Counted from the stretch's first letter, positions 5,402 through 12,761 are shown. The stretch is DNA of 13,044 bases from Lentisalinibacter sp035655155 (GCA_035655155.1 DASRVH010000118.1:1-13044), one strand, 5' to 3'. The notes: a model not told the origin generated them from the sequence alone. Program-made: numbers and translations.

Positions 5402-8400
5402 ATGAAAGACGACCGCCATCCCGGTAACGAGCCAGCCGCCTTCGCCGAGGAGGTGGCCGTGCTCTGGCTGGAGGACGGACGCATCGTCTCGTCGAGCGGG
5501 CCCGCGGCGGCTTTCCTGGGCCGGGACGACTCTCTCGAGGGCGAAGCGCTTACCGCCGTCATGGCGACGGGGATAGTGCCGGCGCAGGTCATCGAGGCCG
5601 CCATGGCCGAAGCCGCCGGCGGCCGCCCCCACAGCCTGATCTGGCGGCGCCTGGACGTGCCGAGGCCCTGGCTCGTGGTGCTGGCGCCAGAAGAGCGGCG
5701 GCTGCGCGTGTCTTTCCGCCCCTTCCGCCTCAGTCAGATACTCGACAACACGACCACGCTGGTGTTCGTGAAAGACCCGGAAGGGCGCTACGTCCTCGTC
5801 AACCGGGAATTCCTCGAGCGCATCGGCCGCGCGGAGCACGAGGTCATCAGCCGCACGGACTTCGAGCTGATCGACCCGCAGATGGCGGCGGGCTACCGGC
5901 GGGCCGATCGGGAGGTGCTGGAGACCTGCCGCGAGATCGAGACCGAGGAGCACGCCCGCTCCGGAGAGCGGCGCACGACCTATCTGGTGCGCAAGTTCGC
6001 GCTCTGCGACGAGGGCGGCCGGGCCTATGCGCTGTGCGGCATGGCCACCGACATCTCGCGCCGCAAGCTCACGGAGAACGCGTTGAAGAACGTGGCGCTC
6101 GGCGTCTCCGGCGCCGTCGGCAGCGACGTGTTCCGCGCCATCGTCGAGAAGCTGGGCGAGACCCTGTCCGTGGATTTCGCCTTCATCGCGCAGCTGGACG
6201 AGGACGGCCGCCGGCTCGACGTGCTGGCCGCCTGGAATCGGGGCGAGCTGACGGCGCCGATGAGCTACGACGTGGCCGACACGCCCTGCCGGTTCGTGCT
6301 GGGCGAAGGCTTCCAGTACTACTCGGGCGACGTGCAGCAATGCTTCCCGGCGGACGGCATGTTCCGCACCTTCGGCTTCAACAGCTACACGGGCGTGCCG
6401 CTGAAGGACTCCTCGGGAGAGCCGCTCGGCGTGCTGTCCGTGGCCCACAGCCAGCGGCTGCCGGAACCCGAGTTCCTGGAGTCCATACTGCAGATCTTCG
6501 CCGTGCGGGCCGCCGCGGAACTGGAGCACCAGCGCGCTCTCGACCGTCAGCAGCAGATGGAGGAGAGCTACCGGACGATGTTCGAGACCGCCGAGGACGG
6601 CATCTACATTCACGACATCGACACGGGCTACGTCGTCGACGTGAACCCGACCGTCTACCGCAGTTACGGCTACAGCCGCGAGGAGTTGCTGTCGAAGCGC
6701 TTCAGCGATCTCGGCTCGGGCGAGTACCCGCACAATTTCGCCGGTGTCTCGAAGCACATCGAGCGGGCCAGACAGGGCGAGGTGCAGCGCTACGAGTGGC
6801 ACCGGCGCAATCGCGACGGCAGCCTGCACTGGGACCAGATCGTCATGAAGCGCGTGCGGCTCGGCGGCGTCGACCGGCTGATCTCCTACTCACGGGACAT
6901 CACGGACCTGAAGCGCCGCGAGGAGGCGCTGACACAGAGCGAGGACCGGCTGCGCGCCACCGTCGAGGCGGCGCTGGACTGCATCATCACGATGGACGCG
7001 GACGGGCGGATTCTGGGTTTCAATCCGGCCGCCGAAGACTGCTTCGGCCTCCACGAGCACGAGGCGGTGGGCCGCAAACTGTCCGAGCTGATCATCCCGG
7101 AGCGCTATCGCCGTGCCCACGAGCGGGGCATGGCACGTTATCTGCGCGAAGGCAGCGGCCCGTACCTGGGACGGCGCATCGAGACCTGGGCCCTGCGCGC
7201 CGACGGCAGCGAGTTCCCCATCGAGCTCGCCATCGGCGTGGCGCAGGGTGCCGGCGGCGAGATATTCATCGGCTATCTCCGCGACATCACCCAGCGCCAC
7301 GAGGCCGAGGCGCAACGCAAGCGCCTCGAGGAGCAGCTTCGTCAGTCGCAGAAGATGGAGGCCCTCGGTCACCTCACGGGCGGCGTGGCTCACGATTTCA
7401 ACAACATCCTGACCGGCATCATGGGTTATCTGTCCATGGGCGCCGACCGCGCGGCGGATCTGGGCGACGACACCATGGTCCGGTATCTCGAGCGCGCGAA
7501 CCGCTCCGCGGAAAAGGCGCGGGTGCTGATCCAGCAGATGCTGACCTTCAGCCGCGGCCAGAAGAGCCGGCCGCGCGCCCTCGCGCTGGAACCGGTCGTT
7601 GCGGAGGCGCTGGACCTGCTGCGCTCCACGATACCCAGCACGGTGCATTTCAAGCCGCTGCTGCCGGGGGGGACGGCGCTGGTGCGCATGGATCCGGTCC
7701 AGGTCGAGCAGATCATCATGAATCTCTGCATCAACGCCCGGGACGCCATGGACGGCGCCGGCGAGATCACGATCGCGGTGGAGGACGCCGGCCGGCAGGA
7801 CGAGGTCTGCTCCTCCTGCCGGCACGCCGTCGCCGGCGATTACGTGGAGCTGTCGGTGGCCGACGAGGGCCCGGGCATCGGCGATCATCTGCTCGACCGG
7901 CTGTTCGAGCCCTTCTTCTCCACCAAGGAGACCGGCCGCGGCACCGGCATGGGTCTCGCCATGGTGCACGGCATCGTCCACGAGCACGGCGGCCACATCC
8001 TGGTGGACCGCGCGCCGGGAGGCGGCGCCTGCCTGCGCATCCTGCTGCCGGCTCTGCACGACGTGGTGCCGGACGAGGACGCCCCGGCGTCGGGCATCGA
8101 GTGGGACACGTCCGGGCTCCGCGGCCGCGTGCTGCTGGTGGAGGATCAGGACAGCGTGCGCGAGTTCATGATCGACCGGCTGGAGAGCTGGGGGCTTGAG
8201 GTCACGGCCTATCGGGACCCCCTCGCCGCGCTGCGCGCCATCGAGGACGGCTGCGGGGCGCATTTCGGGCTGTTCGACCAGTCGATGGCGTCGATGACCG
8301 GCCTCGACCTGGCCGAGCGGGTGCGCCTCTCCGATCATCCCTTCCCGGTGGCGATCTATACCGGTTATGCCGAGGACCTGCACGAAGCCCGGCTGCGCGC

Positions 8401-8485
8401 GGCCGGGGTGATCGAGGTGCTGCGCAAGCCCGTCGACCAGCAGCGGCTCTTCGAACTGCTGCGCGATCACATCGCCGCGGACTGA
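5402..8485 (+). CDS. Soluble hybrid histidine kinase, PAS-PAS-GAF-PAS-PAS-HisKA-HATPase-REC
   Basis: This 1027-residue sensor autophosphorylates on His and carries its own receiver. Domains by eye: a degenerate N-terminal PAS-like region (15-110), PAS (111-225), GAF (about 230-380), PAS (385-505), PAS (510-635), HisKA with the H-box GGVAHDFNNIL (His664), and an HATPase with N-box Asn774/Asn778, G1 box DEGPGIG (821-827), F-box FEPFFSTK (835-842) and G2 box GRGTGMGLAM (845-854). A C-terminal receiver (908-1025) has acidic Glu914-Asp915, Asp959 in LFDQSMASMTG, Thr987 and Lys1009. No membrane helix or signal peptide is visible, so the signal is probably intracellular (redox, gas or small ligand). 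An EVCSSCRHAV insert (801-810) places a CxxC between N-box and G1 box. The ribosome binding site is weak. The output partner is unknown; it could pass phosphate to the neighbouring regulator through a phosphotransfer protein, or act through its receiver alone. Confidence 0.94.
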   Translation: MKDDRHPGNEPAAFAEEVAVLWLEDGRIVSSSGPAAAFLGRDDSLEGEALTAVMATGIVPAQVIEAAMAEAAGGRPHSLIWRRLDVPRPWLVVLAPEERRLRVSFRPFRLSQILDNTTTLVFVKDPEGRYVLVNREFLERIGRAEHEVISRTDFELIDPQMAAGYRRADREVLETCREIETEEHARSGERRTTYLVRKFALCDEGGRAYALCGMATDISRRKLTENALKNVALGVSGAVGSDVFRAIVEKLGETLSVDFAFIAQLDEDGRRLDVLAAWNRGELTAPMSYDVADTPCRFVLGEGFQYYSGDVQQCFPADGMFRTFGFNSYTGVPLKDSSGEPLGVLSVAHSQRLPEPEFLESILQIFAVRAAAELEHQRALDRQQQMEESYRTMFETAEDGIYIHDIDTGYVVDVNPTVYRSYGYSREELLSKRFSDLGSGEYPHNFAGVSKHIERARQGEVQRYEWHRRNRDGSLHWDQIVMKRVRLGGVDRLISYSRDITDLKRREEALTQSEDRLRATVEAALDCIITMDADGRILGFNPAAEDCFGLHEHEAVGRKLSELIIPERYRRAHERGMARYLREGSGPYLGRRIETWALRADGSEFPIELAIGVAQGAGGEIFIGYLRDITQRHEAEAQRKRLEEQLRQSQKMEALGHLTGGVAHDFNNILTGIMGYLSMGADRAADLGDDTMVRYLERANRSAEKARVLIQQMLTFSRGQKSRPRALALEPVVAEALDLLRSTIPSTVHFKPLLPGGTALVRMDPVQVEQIIMNLCINARDAMDGAGEITIAVEDAGRQDEVCSSCRHAVAGDYVELSVADEGPGIGDHLLDRLFEPFFSTKETGRGTGMGLAMVHGIVHEHGGHILVDRAPGGGACLRILLPALHDVVPDEDAPASGIEWDTSGLRGRVLLVEDQDSVREFMIDRLESWGLEVTAYRDPLAALRAIEDGCGAHFGLFDQSMASMTGLDLAERVRLSDHPFPVAIYTGYAEDLHEARLRAAGVIEVLRKPVDQQRLFELLRDHIAAD

Positions 8486-8550
8486 TACGAAGCGGCAACA
8501 AAACGCGGTCGTCCCGAAATCCTGCGGATACGTCGCCCGTCTAGTCTGGC
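8483..8550 (+). promoter_or_regulatory. Shared promoter block, copy B (upstream of membrane peptide/CysK-Grx operon)
   Basis: This is the partner of 3373-3440, matched base for base without gaps. Conserved elements are GATAC (8484-8488), GCAACAA (8495-8501), CGAAAT (8515-8520), GGATACGTCG (8526-8535) and CTAGTCTG (8541-8548). The start overlaps the stop codon of the kinase gene. The CTAGTCTG end fits a -10 box about 35 bases before the membrane-peptide ATG. Since spacing between all elements is identical in both copies, a common activator or a common promoter type is likely. Confidence 0.72.
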
Positions 8551-8568
8551 GCCATGGTTCACCGCGAC

Positions 8569-8573
8569 GGAGG
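8569..8573 (+). promoter_or_regulatory. Ribosome binding site of the 38-residue ORF
   Basis: GGAGG lies 8 bases before the ATG at 8582, the best Shine-Dalgarno match in this part of the window. It is the main reason for calling the short reading frame a gene. Confidence 0.75.
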
Positions 8574-8581
8574 ACGAGACC

Positions 8582-8698
8582 ATGGACGACGAGACACGCA
8601 GACACGACGAACTGGATACGCCGAGGACCATCCTGGGGCTGATCCTGGGCTGCGGCATCCTGGCCATGAACCTCTGGGCGTTCATGCAGGTTTACTGA
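8582..8698 (+). CDS. Small single-pass membrane protein, 38 residues
   Basis: This short frame encodes a charged N-terminal part (residues 1-15, rich in Asp, Glu, Arg) followed by one hydrophobic helix of about 20 residues (17-36; LGLILGCGILAMNLWAFM) with a single Cys24. No family is recognised. Support comes from the strong GGAGG ribosome binding site, the promoter block in front of it, and the cysteine synthase-glutaredoxin gene starting only 20 bases after its stop with an equally good site, which makes a two-gene operon likely. Small membrane peptides of this shape often modulate a larger membrane partner, but no partner is evident here. It could also be a leader peptide whose translation affects the downstream gene. 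Confidence 0.65.
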   Translation: MDDETRRHDELDTPRTILGLILGCGILAMNLWAFMQVY

Positions 8699-8704
8699 GG
8701 CGCC

Positions 8705-8710
8705 GGGAGG
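8705..8710 (+). promoter_or_regulatory. Ribosome binding site fixing the cysteine synthase start
   Basis: GGGAGG stands 8 bases before the ATG at 8719. The reading frame continues open upstream to 8554, overlapping the small membrane ORF in another frame, so this site decides the true start. Confidence 0.8.
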
Positions 8711-8718
8711 TCACGGCC

Positions 8719-10203
8719 ATGAAGAAACGTTACGAGAACATCCTCGGCACCATCGGCGACACGCCGGTCGTGAAACTCGGCCGGATGTCGCCCCCGGGCG
8801 CCGAGATCTGGGTCAAGCTCGAGGCCTTCAACCCGCTGGGTTCGGTGAAGGACCGCATGGCGCTCGCCGTCATCGAGGACGCCGAGCGCCGCGGCGAGCT
8901 GCGGCCCGGGCAGACCGTCGTGGAGGCCACCAGCGGCAACACCGGCATCGGGCTCGCCATGGTATGCGCCCGCAAGGGTTATCCGCTGGTGGTCGTCATG
9001 GCGGAGAACTTCAGCGTGGAGCGGCGCCGCCTGATGCGCTTCCTGGGCGCGCGGGTGGTGCTGACGCCGGCCTCCGGGAAAGGCTCCGGCATGCTGGCGA
9101 AGGCCGAGGAGCTCGCCGAAGCCCACGGCTGGTTCCTGTGCCGGCAGTTCGAGAACGAGGCGAATGCCGCCGCCCACAGCGAGACCACCGCCCGGGAGAT
9201 CCTCAGGGATTTCGCCGGCGAGCGCCTGGACTACTGGGTCACGGGCTGCGGCACGGGCGGCACGCTGGCGGGCGTCTCGCGGGTGCTGGCCGAGGAACGG
9301 CCGGAGACCCGCATCGTCGTCTGCGAGCCCGACAATGCCCCGGTGCTCGGCAGCGGTCTCAGGCAGAGCCGCAACGATGACGGCTCCCCCGCGGAGAGTC
9401 ATCCCCGCTTCCGGCCCCACCTGGTACAGGGCTGGTCGCCGGACTTCATCCCGCGGCTGACCGAGACGGCGATGGAGGCGGGCGCGGTCGACCGCGTCGT
9501 GCCGGTGGCCGGCGACGACGCACTGCGCTGCGCCCGGGATCTCGCGCGCCGCGAGGGCATTCTGGCGGGCACGTCCGGCGGGGCCACGCTGGCGGGCGCG
9601 TTGAAGGTGGCGGAGACTGCGACCGCGGGGAGCGTGATCCTCTGCATGCTGCCGGACACCGGCGAGCGCTACATGTCCACGCCGCTGTTCGACGAGGTCG
9701 GGGTCGAGATGGACGAGAAGGAGCAGGCGATCTCGCGTTCCACACCTTCCTTCCGCTTCGACCGGCCCGCGCCGGCTGCGCCGCAGCCGGCGGAGGAGCC
9801 GCAGATCGACGAGGAGGCCGCGGCTTTCGTGGAGCGTGTCGTCGCGGACGAGCCCGTGGTGATGTTCGCGCTGGAATGGTGCGAATTCTGCTGGTCGGTG
9901 CGCAGGTTCTTCGAGCACTGCCGGATCCCGTACCGCAGCATCGATCTCGATGCCGTCGAATGGCAGGAGAACGATCGCGGCGGCCGGATCCGGGCCGCGC
10001 TGAACGCGCGAACCGGCATGCAGACCATCCCCCAGGTGTTCGTCGGCGGCAAGCTCGTCGGCGGTTGCAGCGAGACCTTCGAGGCGTTCGGCAGCGGCGA
10101 ACTTCACGCCGCGCTGGAGAGCGCCGGAGTGGACTGGGCCGCCGACACCGAGGCGGATCCGCACGGTTTTCTGCCGCGCTGGCTGCACTCCCGGGCCTCC
10201 TGA
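8719..10203 (+). CDS. Cysteine synthase-glutaredoxin fusion protein
   Basis: Residues 1-335 are a PLP-dependent cysteine synthase of the CysK/CysM type, which makes cysteine from O-acetylserine (or O-phosphoserine) and sulfide or another thiol donor. Visible are the PLP lysine Lys44 in LGSVKDR, TSGNTG (71-76), the phosphate cup GTGGT (178-182), a longer substrate loop ending in QGWSPDFIP (237-245) rather than the usual QGIGAGFIP, and GTSGG (284-288). A Pro/Ala-rich linker (about 345-363) leads to a glutaredoxin domain (about 365-470) with a dithiol CEFC (388-391) in EWCEFCWSVRRFF, the cis-Pro motif TIPQVFVGG (436-444) and GGCSE (448-452) for glutathione binding. The total is 494 residues against about 310 for CysK. 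The fusion suggests delivery of reduced sulfur, or thiol/disulfide repair, coupled to cysteine synthesis; that role is inference. No cysE is adjacent. The gene is the second of an operon with the membrane peptide. Confidence 0.92.
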   Translation: MKKRYENILGTIGDTPVVKLGRMSPPGAEIWVKLEAFNPLGSVKDRMALAVIEDAERRGELRPGQTVVEATSGNTGIGLAMVCARKGYPLVVVMAENFSVERRRLMRFLGARVVLTPASGKGSGMLAKAEELAEAHGWFLCRQFENEANAAAHSETTAREILRDFAGERLDYWVTGCGTGGTLAGVSRVLAEERPETRIVVCEPDNAPVLGSGLRQSRNDDGSPAESHPRFRPHLVQGWSPDFIPRLTETAMEAGAVDRVVPVAGDDALRCARDLARREGILAGTSGGATLAGALKVAETATAGSVILCMLPDTGERYMSTPLFDEVGVEMDEKEQAISRSTPSFRFDRPAPAAPQPAEEPQIDEEAAAFVERVVADEPVVMFALEWCEFCWSVRRFFEHCRIPYRSIDLDAVEWQENDRGGRIRAALNARTGMQTIPQVFVGGKLVGGCSETFEAFGSGELHAALESAGVDWAADTEADPHGFLPRWLHSRAS

Positions 10204-10256
10204 CCCGGCCCGTCACAGGAACCGGCATCCATGCCATACTGAGTGGCGGGCATCGC

Positions 10257-10288
10257 GGCGGCTAGGCGGCTAGGCGGCTAGGCGGCTA
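10257..10288 (+). repeat. Four perfect tandem copies of GGCGGCTA before plsB
   Basis: The 8-bp unit GGCGGCTA repeats exactly four times (10257-10264, 10265-10272, 10273-10280, 10281-10288), ending 7 bases before the ATG at 10296. As 8 is not a multiple of 3 and the array lies in the leader or promoter, gain or loss of units would shift promoter or ribosome-binding spacing by most of a helical turn. Outside the array the 10204-10256 interval shows only CATACT (10235-10240), a weak -10-like hexamer, and the short inverted repeat GGCAT/ATGCC (10224-10235). Confidence 0.9.
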
Positions 10289-10295
10289 CGATCTG

Positions 10296-12683
10296 ATGCC
10301 CACGGCGATGCGCGGGGGGCGATCAGGCGTGAACAGGCAGTCACTGCAGGAAACGGCACTGGAGTCGGGGGCGGCGGATTCGCCCTGGCCGGACGAAAAG
10401 CAGGACAGGGTGGTGTTCCTGCTCGACGTTCCCGACCGGTTCGAGCACAGGCTGCTCAGGGACTGGATCGAGACCACCCGCCCCGCGGTCGGCAAGAATG
10501 ACTATCGCCTGCTCGATCTGCCCCAGAATGGCGAGGGCCTCGCCGGCCTGGAGAAGATGGAACCGGATACCTGGCTGCAGCCCGTGCGCATCGTGTGGCT
10601 GCCGGCGGACCGGGACGAGGGCGGCAGCCTGCTGCGGGACTTCTTCTTCGCGTGGACCGAGCGGCCGACGCTGTTCAGCCGCCGCCGTATCGCCAGGGGC
10701 CAGCCGGAGCGGATGCGCTTCATCGCCGGCCAGGGGGCGCCGCTCGCGGACCTGAGGCAGCGTTATCGCGACCAGCACGGTAGCGACGCGCCCACGGTGG
10801 GGCTGTCGGATTTCGTCCGCCGCCAGGCGCTGATCACGCTGGAGCGGGCCGAGCGCGTGGCCCGCGGTACCCGCTACAAGGTGGCCAGGCTGCTGCCGAA
10901 GGACGTGTTCGCCAACCGGGAGTTCCGCGAACAGCTGGCCAATCTGGCGCAGCAGCGCGACGAGAGCGTGCACAAAGTCACCGACAAGGCGGGCGATTAC
11001 CTGGAGGAGATGGCGGCCCGGCAGACGCCGTTTTCGCTGGATCTTGCCATGGCCATCTACCGGGCGGCCGCGCGCAGCAACCACGACCCGGACATCGACG
11101 TGGACGAGGAGCAGTTGCGCCACGTCGCGGAACTGCTCGGCAGCCGGCCGGTCGCCTTCCTGATCAGCCACAAGTCCATGCTGGATACGATCGCGCTGTC
11201 GATCGTGCTGTTCGATGCCAACCTGCCGCTGCCGCTGACATTCGGCGGCATCAACCTGAACACGCCGGGACTGGGGGCGCTCGGCCGGCGGGCCGGCATC
11301 ATCTTCCTGCGCCGCTCGTTCCAGGACAACGAGATCTACAAGGCGACCTTCCGCCGCTATATCGACTACCTCATCGACAAGCGCTTCTCGCTGCTGTGGG
11401 CGCTGGAAGGTACGCGCTCGCGCACGGGCAAGCTGCTGCCGCCGCGTTACGGGCTGTTCAACTACGTGGTCGAGTCCATCCTGCGCACCCAGCTGCTCGA
11501 CGTGGCGTTCGTGCCGGTGTCGGTCACCTACGACCAGATCACGGAGGTGGAGGACTACGCCACGGAGCAGCGCGGCCACGCCAAGAAGCCTGAGGGGGCG
11601 ACCTGGATCGTGCGCTTCCTGCGCTCCTCGGCGCCCCACGGCCGCATCTTCCTGCGCTTCGGCGAGGAGCTGGCGCTGACCGACCTGGCGCCCAGGGACC
11701 GGCTCGAGGCCGGGCCGGACGAGGCCGAGAAACAGTCGCTGGTGCAGAATCTCGCGCTGCAGGTCGCCTTCCGCATGAACGCGGCCACGCCCATCACCGC
11801 CACCGCCATCGTCACGCTGATACTGCTCGCCGCCGGCAACCGGGCGCTGAGCCTGAAGGAGATCGGCTTCCTCACCCGCGTCGGCATGAGCCTGGTGCGC
11901 CGCCGCCATCTCGAGATCGCGGGCGACCCGGACTTCCGCCAGCCGGAGACGCTGCCGGCGACCCTGGAGCAGCTGCGCTCCACCGGCATCGTGACGTTCT
12001 TCGACGAGGGCACGGAGCGGCTCTACGCCATCACGCCGGATCAGCACCTGAAGGCCGCCTATTACCGGAATACGGCGATCCACCATTTCGTGCTGGACGC
12101 GCTGGTGGAAGTGGCCCTGCACCGCGCGGCCGGCGCGCCGGAGGGCGAGCGGGAGGCGGCTCTGTTCGCGCTGCTGGAGGAGCTGCGCGAGCTGTTCCTG
12201 TTCGACTTCTACTTCCCGCGCCGGCAGGACTATCCGGCGGCGGTGCAGTCTGTGCTGGAAGAACGATTCCCGCACTGGCGCGACGCGCTCGCCGGCGGCG
12301 AAGACGAGGTCGTGCGAGTGCTGCGCCAGAGCCGGCTGCTGCTGGCCCATGCGGTGCTGCGCTCCTTCGCCGACGCCTATCGGGTGGTGGCGCGGGCGCT
12401 GGTCGAGGCGGGCGCGGAGGCCGTCGAGGACCGGGCCGCCTTCGTGTCCGGCTGTCTGAAACTCGGCCGGCAGATGCGCCTGCAGGGGCGGCTGTTCTCC
12501 GAGGAATCCGTCTCGAAGTCCCTGTACGAGACGGCGCTGAAGCTGGCGGCGCATCGGGACCTGTTGCAGGGGGGCGGCGGCGCCGCCGAAGGCCGGCAGG
12601 CCCTGCTGACCGAGCTGCGCGAGGTGCGGCGCGCGCTGGACGGGATCCTGGCGATTACGCTGAACGGGTCGGGCGACAATTGA
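10296..12683 (+). CDS. plsB: Glycerol-3-phosphate 1-O-acyltransferase, PlsB type
   Basis: PlsB attaches the first acyl chain to sn-glycerol-3-phosphate at the inner membrane, opening phospholipid (or storage lipid) synthesis. The 795-residue length matches the family. The acyltransferase motifs are in order: motif I SHKSMLD with His292 and Asp297 (HX4D), GGINLNTPGLGALGRR (317-332), motif II GIIFLRRS (334-341), motif III EGTRSRTGK (371-379), then LLPPRYGL, and motif IV FVPVSVTYDQI (405-415). The GGIN, LLPPR and SVTYDQI details look like the actinobacterial/mycobacterial PlsB branch rather than E. coli PlsB (GAFFIRR, FVEGGRSRTGR). Large N- and C-terminal regions flank the catalytic part, as expected. 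The start is uncertain: ATG 10296 is used, but ATG 10308 or GTG 10329 (after a G-rich run) are also in frame, and clear conservation begins only near residue 37. The tandem repeat array lies just upstream. Confidence 0.92.
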   Translation: MPTAMRGGRSGVNRQSLQETALESGAADSPWPDEKQDRVVFLLDVPDRFEHRLLRDWIETTRPAVGKNDYRLLDLPQNGEGLAGLEKMEPDTWLQPVRIVWLPADRDEGGSLLRDFFFAWTERPTLFSRRRIARGQPERMRFIAGQGAPLADLRQRYRDQHGSDAPTVGLSDFVRRQALITLERAERVARGTRYKVARLLPKDVFANREFREQLANLAQQRDESVHKVTDKAGDYLEEMAARQTPFSLDLAMAIYRAAARSNHDPDIDVDEEQLRHVAELLGSRPVAFLISHKSMLDTIALSIVLFDANLPLPLTFGGINLNTPGLGALGRRAGIIFLRRSFQDNEIYKATFRRYIDYLIDKRFSLLWALEGTRSRTGKLLPPRYGLFNYVVESILRTQLLDVAFVPVSVTYDQITEVEDYATEQRGHAKKPEGATWIVRFLRSSAPHGRIFLRFGEELALTDLAPRDRLEAGPDEAEKQSLVQNLALQVAFRMNAATPITATAIVTLILLAAGNRALSLKEIGFLTRVGMSLVRRRHLEIAGDPDFRQPETLPATLEQLRSTGIVTFFDEGTERLYAITPDQHLKAAYYRNTAIHHFVLDALVEVALHRAAGAPEGEREAALFALLEELRELFLFDFYFPRRQDYPAAVQSVLEERFPHWRDALAGGEDEVVRVLRQSRLLLAHAVLRSFADAYRVVARALVEAGAEAVEDRAAFVSGCLKLGRQMRLQGRLFSEESVSKSLYETALKLAAHRDLLQGGGGAAEGRQALLTELREVRRALDGILAITLNGSGDN

Positions 12684-12700
12684 GGCCGGATTAAGGAATC

Positions 12701-12714
12701 GGGCCTGAAGGCCC
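12701..12714 (+). terminator. Weak hairpin after plsB
   Basis: GGGCC (12701-12705) and GGCCC (12710-12714) enclose a TGAA tetraloop 17 bases after the plsB stop. No T-run follows, so intrinsic termination is doubtful; it may stabilise the 3' end or be chance. Confidence 0.3.
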
Positions 12715-12731
12715 TCCCACGGCGCTATGGC

Positions 12732-12761
12732 TTGCACAACGGGACTGTCAATCCCTAGAAT
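12732..12761 (+). promoter_or_regulatory. Candidate sigma70 promoter of the paaN-like gene
   Basis: TTGCAC (12732-12737) and TAGAAT (12756-12761) are separated by 18 bases and match five positions of the -10 and four of the -35 consensus. The -10 lies 33 bases before the ATG. It is the best sigma70-type promoter in the window and indicates that the gene is transcribed independently of plsB. Confidence 0.6.

Noticed and set aside
6034..8199. 721-residue plus-strand frame inside the hybrid kinase gene
   Set aside because: Arg/Gly/Ala-rich out-of-frame reading of the kinase; the kinase frame carries all catalytic motifs without interruption.
6890..8605. 571-residue minus-strand frame opposite the hybrid kinase
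   Set aside because: Composition is an antisense artefact (His, Gln, Arg, Ala rich) with no recognisable domain; the same holds for the 5246-6829 and 8692-10188 frames.
8554..8718. N-terminal extension of the cysteine synthase to 8554
   Set aside because: The ATG at 8719 has a GGGAGG site at ideal spacing and begins exactly at the family N-terminus; the extension overlaps the small membrane ORF and lacks similarity.
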